NCBI GenBank assembly: GCA_023898405.1
Contig: CP060221.1
Location: 744,001-808,000 of the forward strand
Direction of reading: 5' to 3'
Length of the DNA stretch: 64,000 nucleotides
Source of the DNA: Myxococcales bacterium
GTDB taxonomy: Bacteria; Myxococcota; UBA727; JABDBI01
Under the pieces are notes generated by a model. The model saw only the letters and a list, made by a program, of their open reading frames with translations. It was not told where the DNA came from and searched no databases. Below, piece after piece: positions 62,423 to 64,000 of the stretch. The translations under genes were made by a program, and so were the position numbers. Every line of letters begins with the position of its first letter. The stretch's first letter is position 1.

Positions 62423-63082
62423 ATGTCTATAGCTTTTTTCGATCTCGATAAAACTCTCATTGCAGACAATAGCGCTCGATTGTGGCTAAACTCACAATGG
62501 AAGTCACGATCTATAAAATTTTCTCATATGATGCTGGCTTCCTATTGGCTGGCGAAGTATCACCTGGGATTTACTAAGCTCGATGAAGTGGTTGAAAAGG
62601 GCTTAGCTCTTATGAAAGGCGAGAGCCAAGCTCAGGTTTTAGAAAAAACTAAAGACTTTTTTTATTCAACTATCAAAAATCTTTATCGCCCAGGTGCTCT
62701 TGAAGCACTACACAAACATCGAGAACAAGGAGACATAGTATCCTTGCTTACTTCAAGCTTTGATGGATTATCCGAATTGGTAGCCAAAGATTTAAAGCTT
62801 GATCACTGCCTATGCACTATTCTCGAGGTGGATAGAGAGGGTATTTATACTGGAAAAACTATTGGTCCTCCTTGTTTTGGACGCAACAAAATTATATTTG
62901 CCCAAGATCTTTGTCATAAATTAGATATCCCCTTGGAGCAGTGTTCATTTTATTCCGACTCGGCCACTGACATTCCGCTTCTTGATCTCGTAGGTCAAGC
63001 TATCGCTGTGAATCCAGATCTGCACTTACGAACTCGTGCTCAATTTAAAAAATGGCCAGTTGTCGATTGGAAAAGACCTTAA
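62423..63082 (+). CDS. HAD-IB family phosphatase
   Basis: A 219-residue phosphatase with the HAD nucleophile motif FFDLDKTL (Asp7 and Asp9), motif II LLTSSFDG near residue 112 and the acidic motif YSDSATDIPLLDLVG near residue 174. The helical cap near residues 25-95 places it in the SerB/CicA group. The substrate (phosphoserine, phospholipid or other) is not decided. The tyrA start overlaps its stop by one base (TAATG). Confidence 0.85.
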   Translation: MSIAFFDLDKTLIADNSARLWLNSQWKSRSIKFSHMMLASYWLAKYHLGFTKLDEVVEKGLALMKGESQAQVLEKTKDFFYSTIKNLYRPGALEALHKHREQGDIVSLLTSSFDGLSELVAKDLKLDHCLCTILEVDREGIYTGKTIGPPCFGRNKIIFAQDLCHKLDIPLEQCSFYSDSATDIPLLDLVGQAIAVNPDLHLRTRAQFKKWPVVDWKRP

Positions 63083-64000
63083 TGAAAAAAAATCCCGATA
63101 AAAATATTGAACTTCTCCGCCAAGAAATCTTTGCTATAGACGAACAAATTTTTTTGCTAGCTAAACGCCGTGAAAAAATATCAGCCCAAATAGGTGAGGC
63201 AAAAAGAAAGGTTGATTTGGCTGATAAAGATTATAATCGGGAAAAATTAGTTTTCCAAAAAGCTCTTGAACGTGCAGGTAATTTGGATCTTCCCAAAAAT
63301 TTTGCGATCGACCTGCAAACTTTGTTGATTAGTCTATCTCTTTCTCGACAGGAACGAGATCGCATCAAAGAACTCAAATCAAATTCACAATTGTCGATAT
63401 GTGTTATAGGAGGAGCAGGCCGCCTCGGCAGTTGGCTCTGTCGTTTTTTTGCTGATTCCGGCCACCAAATTCATGTTATCGATAAGATAAAACCAAATTT
63501 TATGTGCAGCTTTAGCGACTCTATCGATGACAATGTGGCATTTCACGACATTATAGTTGTAGCAACTCCCATCAGAGAAAGCATAAAGATACTGCAAAAG
63601 TTGGAGAGCTGTTCGCTAAAGAAATCAGTTATTTTTGATGTATCATCGGTTAAGACACCTATAAAAAATCATTTATTAGCCCTTCAATCCAAAGGAATAA
63701 AAGCCACTTCTCTTCATCCAATGTTTGGCCCGTCGGTTGAAATTCTATTTGGCAAACACATAATTATTACCAGCATAGGAAATAGCGAGGCTGATAATGC
63801 AGCAAAAAACTTATTTCTTTCTACATCGCTCAATATTGTCGATATGAGCATCGATGAGCATGATCAAGTCATATCTTATTTGCTGTCACTTTCTCATTTA
63901 ATCAATATTATTTTTATAAAAACTCTCAAGAACAGCGGCTTCAATAGTAAATTTTTGTCCGATTTTTCATCGCCGACATTTTCCAATTTACTAAGCATTG
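63082..64000 (+). CDS. tyrA: bifunctional chorismate mutase / prephenate dehydrogenase (partial, runs off the window)
   Basis: A frame open from ATG 63082 to the window end, 306 codons seen. Residues 1-95 are an AroQ-type chorismate mutase (LLRQEIFAIDEQIFLLAKRR, then AQIGEAK). From residue 108 comes a prephenate dehydrogenase domain with CVIGGAGRLGSWL, VSSVKTP near residue 192 and SLHPMFGPS near residue 213. This is the E. coli TyrA arrangement for tyrosine synthesis. The C-terminal part of the dehydrogenase is outside the window. It is translationally coupled to the HAD gene. Confidence 0.93.
   Translation, partial: MKKNPDKNIELLRQEIFAIDEQIFLLAKRREKISAQIGEAKRKVDLADKDYNREKLVFQKALERAGNLDLPKNFAIDLQTLLISLSLSRQERDRIKELKSNSQLSICVIGGAGRLGSWLCRFFADSGHQIHVIDKIKPNFMCSFSDSIDDNVAFHDIIVVATPIRESIKILQKLESCSLKKSVIFDVSSVKTPIKNHLLALQSKGIKATSLHPMFGPSVEILFGKHIIITSIGNSEADNAAKNLFLSTSLNIVDMSIDEHDQVISYLLSLSHLINIIFIKTLKNSGFNSKFLSDFSSPTFSNLLSI

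Overview
This window is 64 kb of AT-rich chromosome from a Gram-negative bacterium. Signs of an outer membrane are a Pal lipoprotein with a CpoB/YbgF-type partner, an Omp85/TamA-like barrel protein, other candidate barrels, many signal peptides and several lipoproteins. Pal carries a cysteine-rich segment ahead of its OmpA domain. There is also a CarF/PEDS1-type lipid desaturase, a type III polyketide synthase module, AddAB-type recombination nucleases and several CXXCH cytochromes. Together these suggest a low-GC relative of the old Deltaproteobacteria (Myxococcota, Bdellovibrionota or a neighbour). I cannot assign it more closely, and nothing here looks like a prophage, plasmid or CRISPR locus.

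Layout. 0-5 kb: end of a possible Gfo/Idh oxidoreductase, then a type III polyketide synthase overlapping an ICMT-type methyltransferase, two exported proteins, and an FAD oxidoreductase; these resemble a dispersed SrsABC-like phenolic lipid set. 5-9.7 kb: aat, Fe superoxide dismutase, sulfide:quinone reductase, a VAT1-like reductase and a three-repeat secreted protein. 9.8-16.2 kb: a methyltransferase split by a -1 shift at an A7 run, a CrtC/AttH-like lipoprotein, the CarF-like desaturase, a di-haem exported protein and small secreted proteins. 16.2-23.6 kb: upp-hpt salvage pair, a large lipoprotein with a PLP-transferase-like centre, tdk, asnS and a metallo-beta-lactamase-fold hydrolase. 23.7-33.3 kb: addB-addA, pal-cpoB, a MATE exporter. 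33.3-42.9 kb: glycerol-3-phosphate dehydrogenase, a split hydratase (HadA/HadB-like) pair, xdhC-mocA, a class V aminotransferase, a secreted kinase-fold protein and ygfZ. 43-52 kb: tRNA-Lys, an M16 lipoprotein peptidase, an alanine/sodium symporter, tRNA-Glu, an Omp85 protein overlapping a lipoprotein aminopeptidase. 52-64 kb: ssb, aldo/keto reductase, class I aldolase, a lipoprotein with a possible LIC_10091-like domain, a three-CXXCH peroxidase, queF, small exported proteins, a universal stress protein, a HAD phosphatase and a chorismate mutase-prephenate dehydrogenase running off the end.

The genome fragment is mostly housekeeping mixed with exported proteins of unknown role. Two threads deserve attention. 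First, several proteins with export signals seem to carry folds normally found in the cytosol: a PLP-transferase-like fold, an aminoglycoside-phosphotransferase-like kinase and methyltransferase-like folds. Second, the intergenic DNA holds repeated structured elements: a MITE-like pair at 18.2 and 54.9 kb, a hairpin pair with a shared core at 12.1 and 52.0 kb, and a perfect 29-bp inverted repeat with nested repeats at 56.6 kb whose core resembles a hairpin at 30.0 kb. Promoters of both tRNAs and of sodB share a TTGA(C/A) box and a TAATAG -10 box. Start codons were adjusted by ribosome-binding sites and signal peptides where the longest reading frame looked too long.
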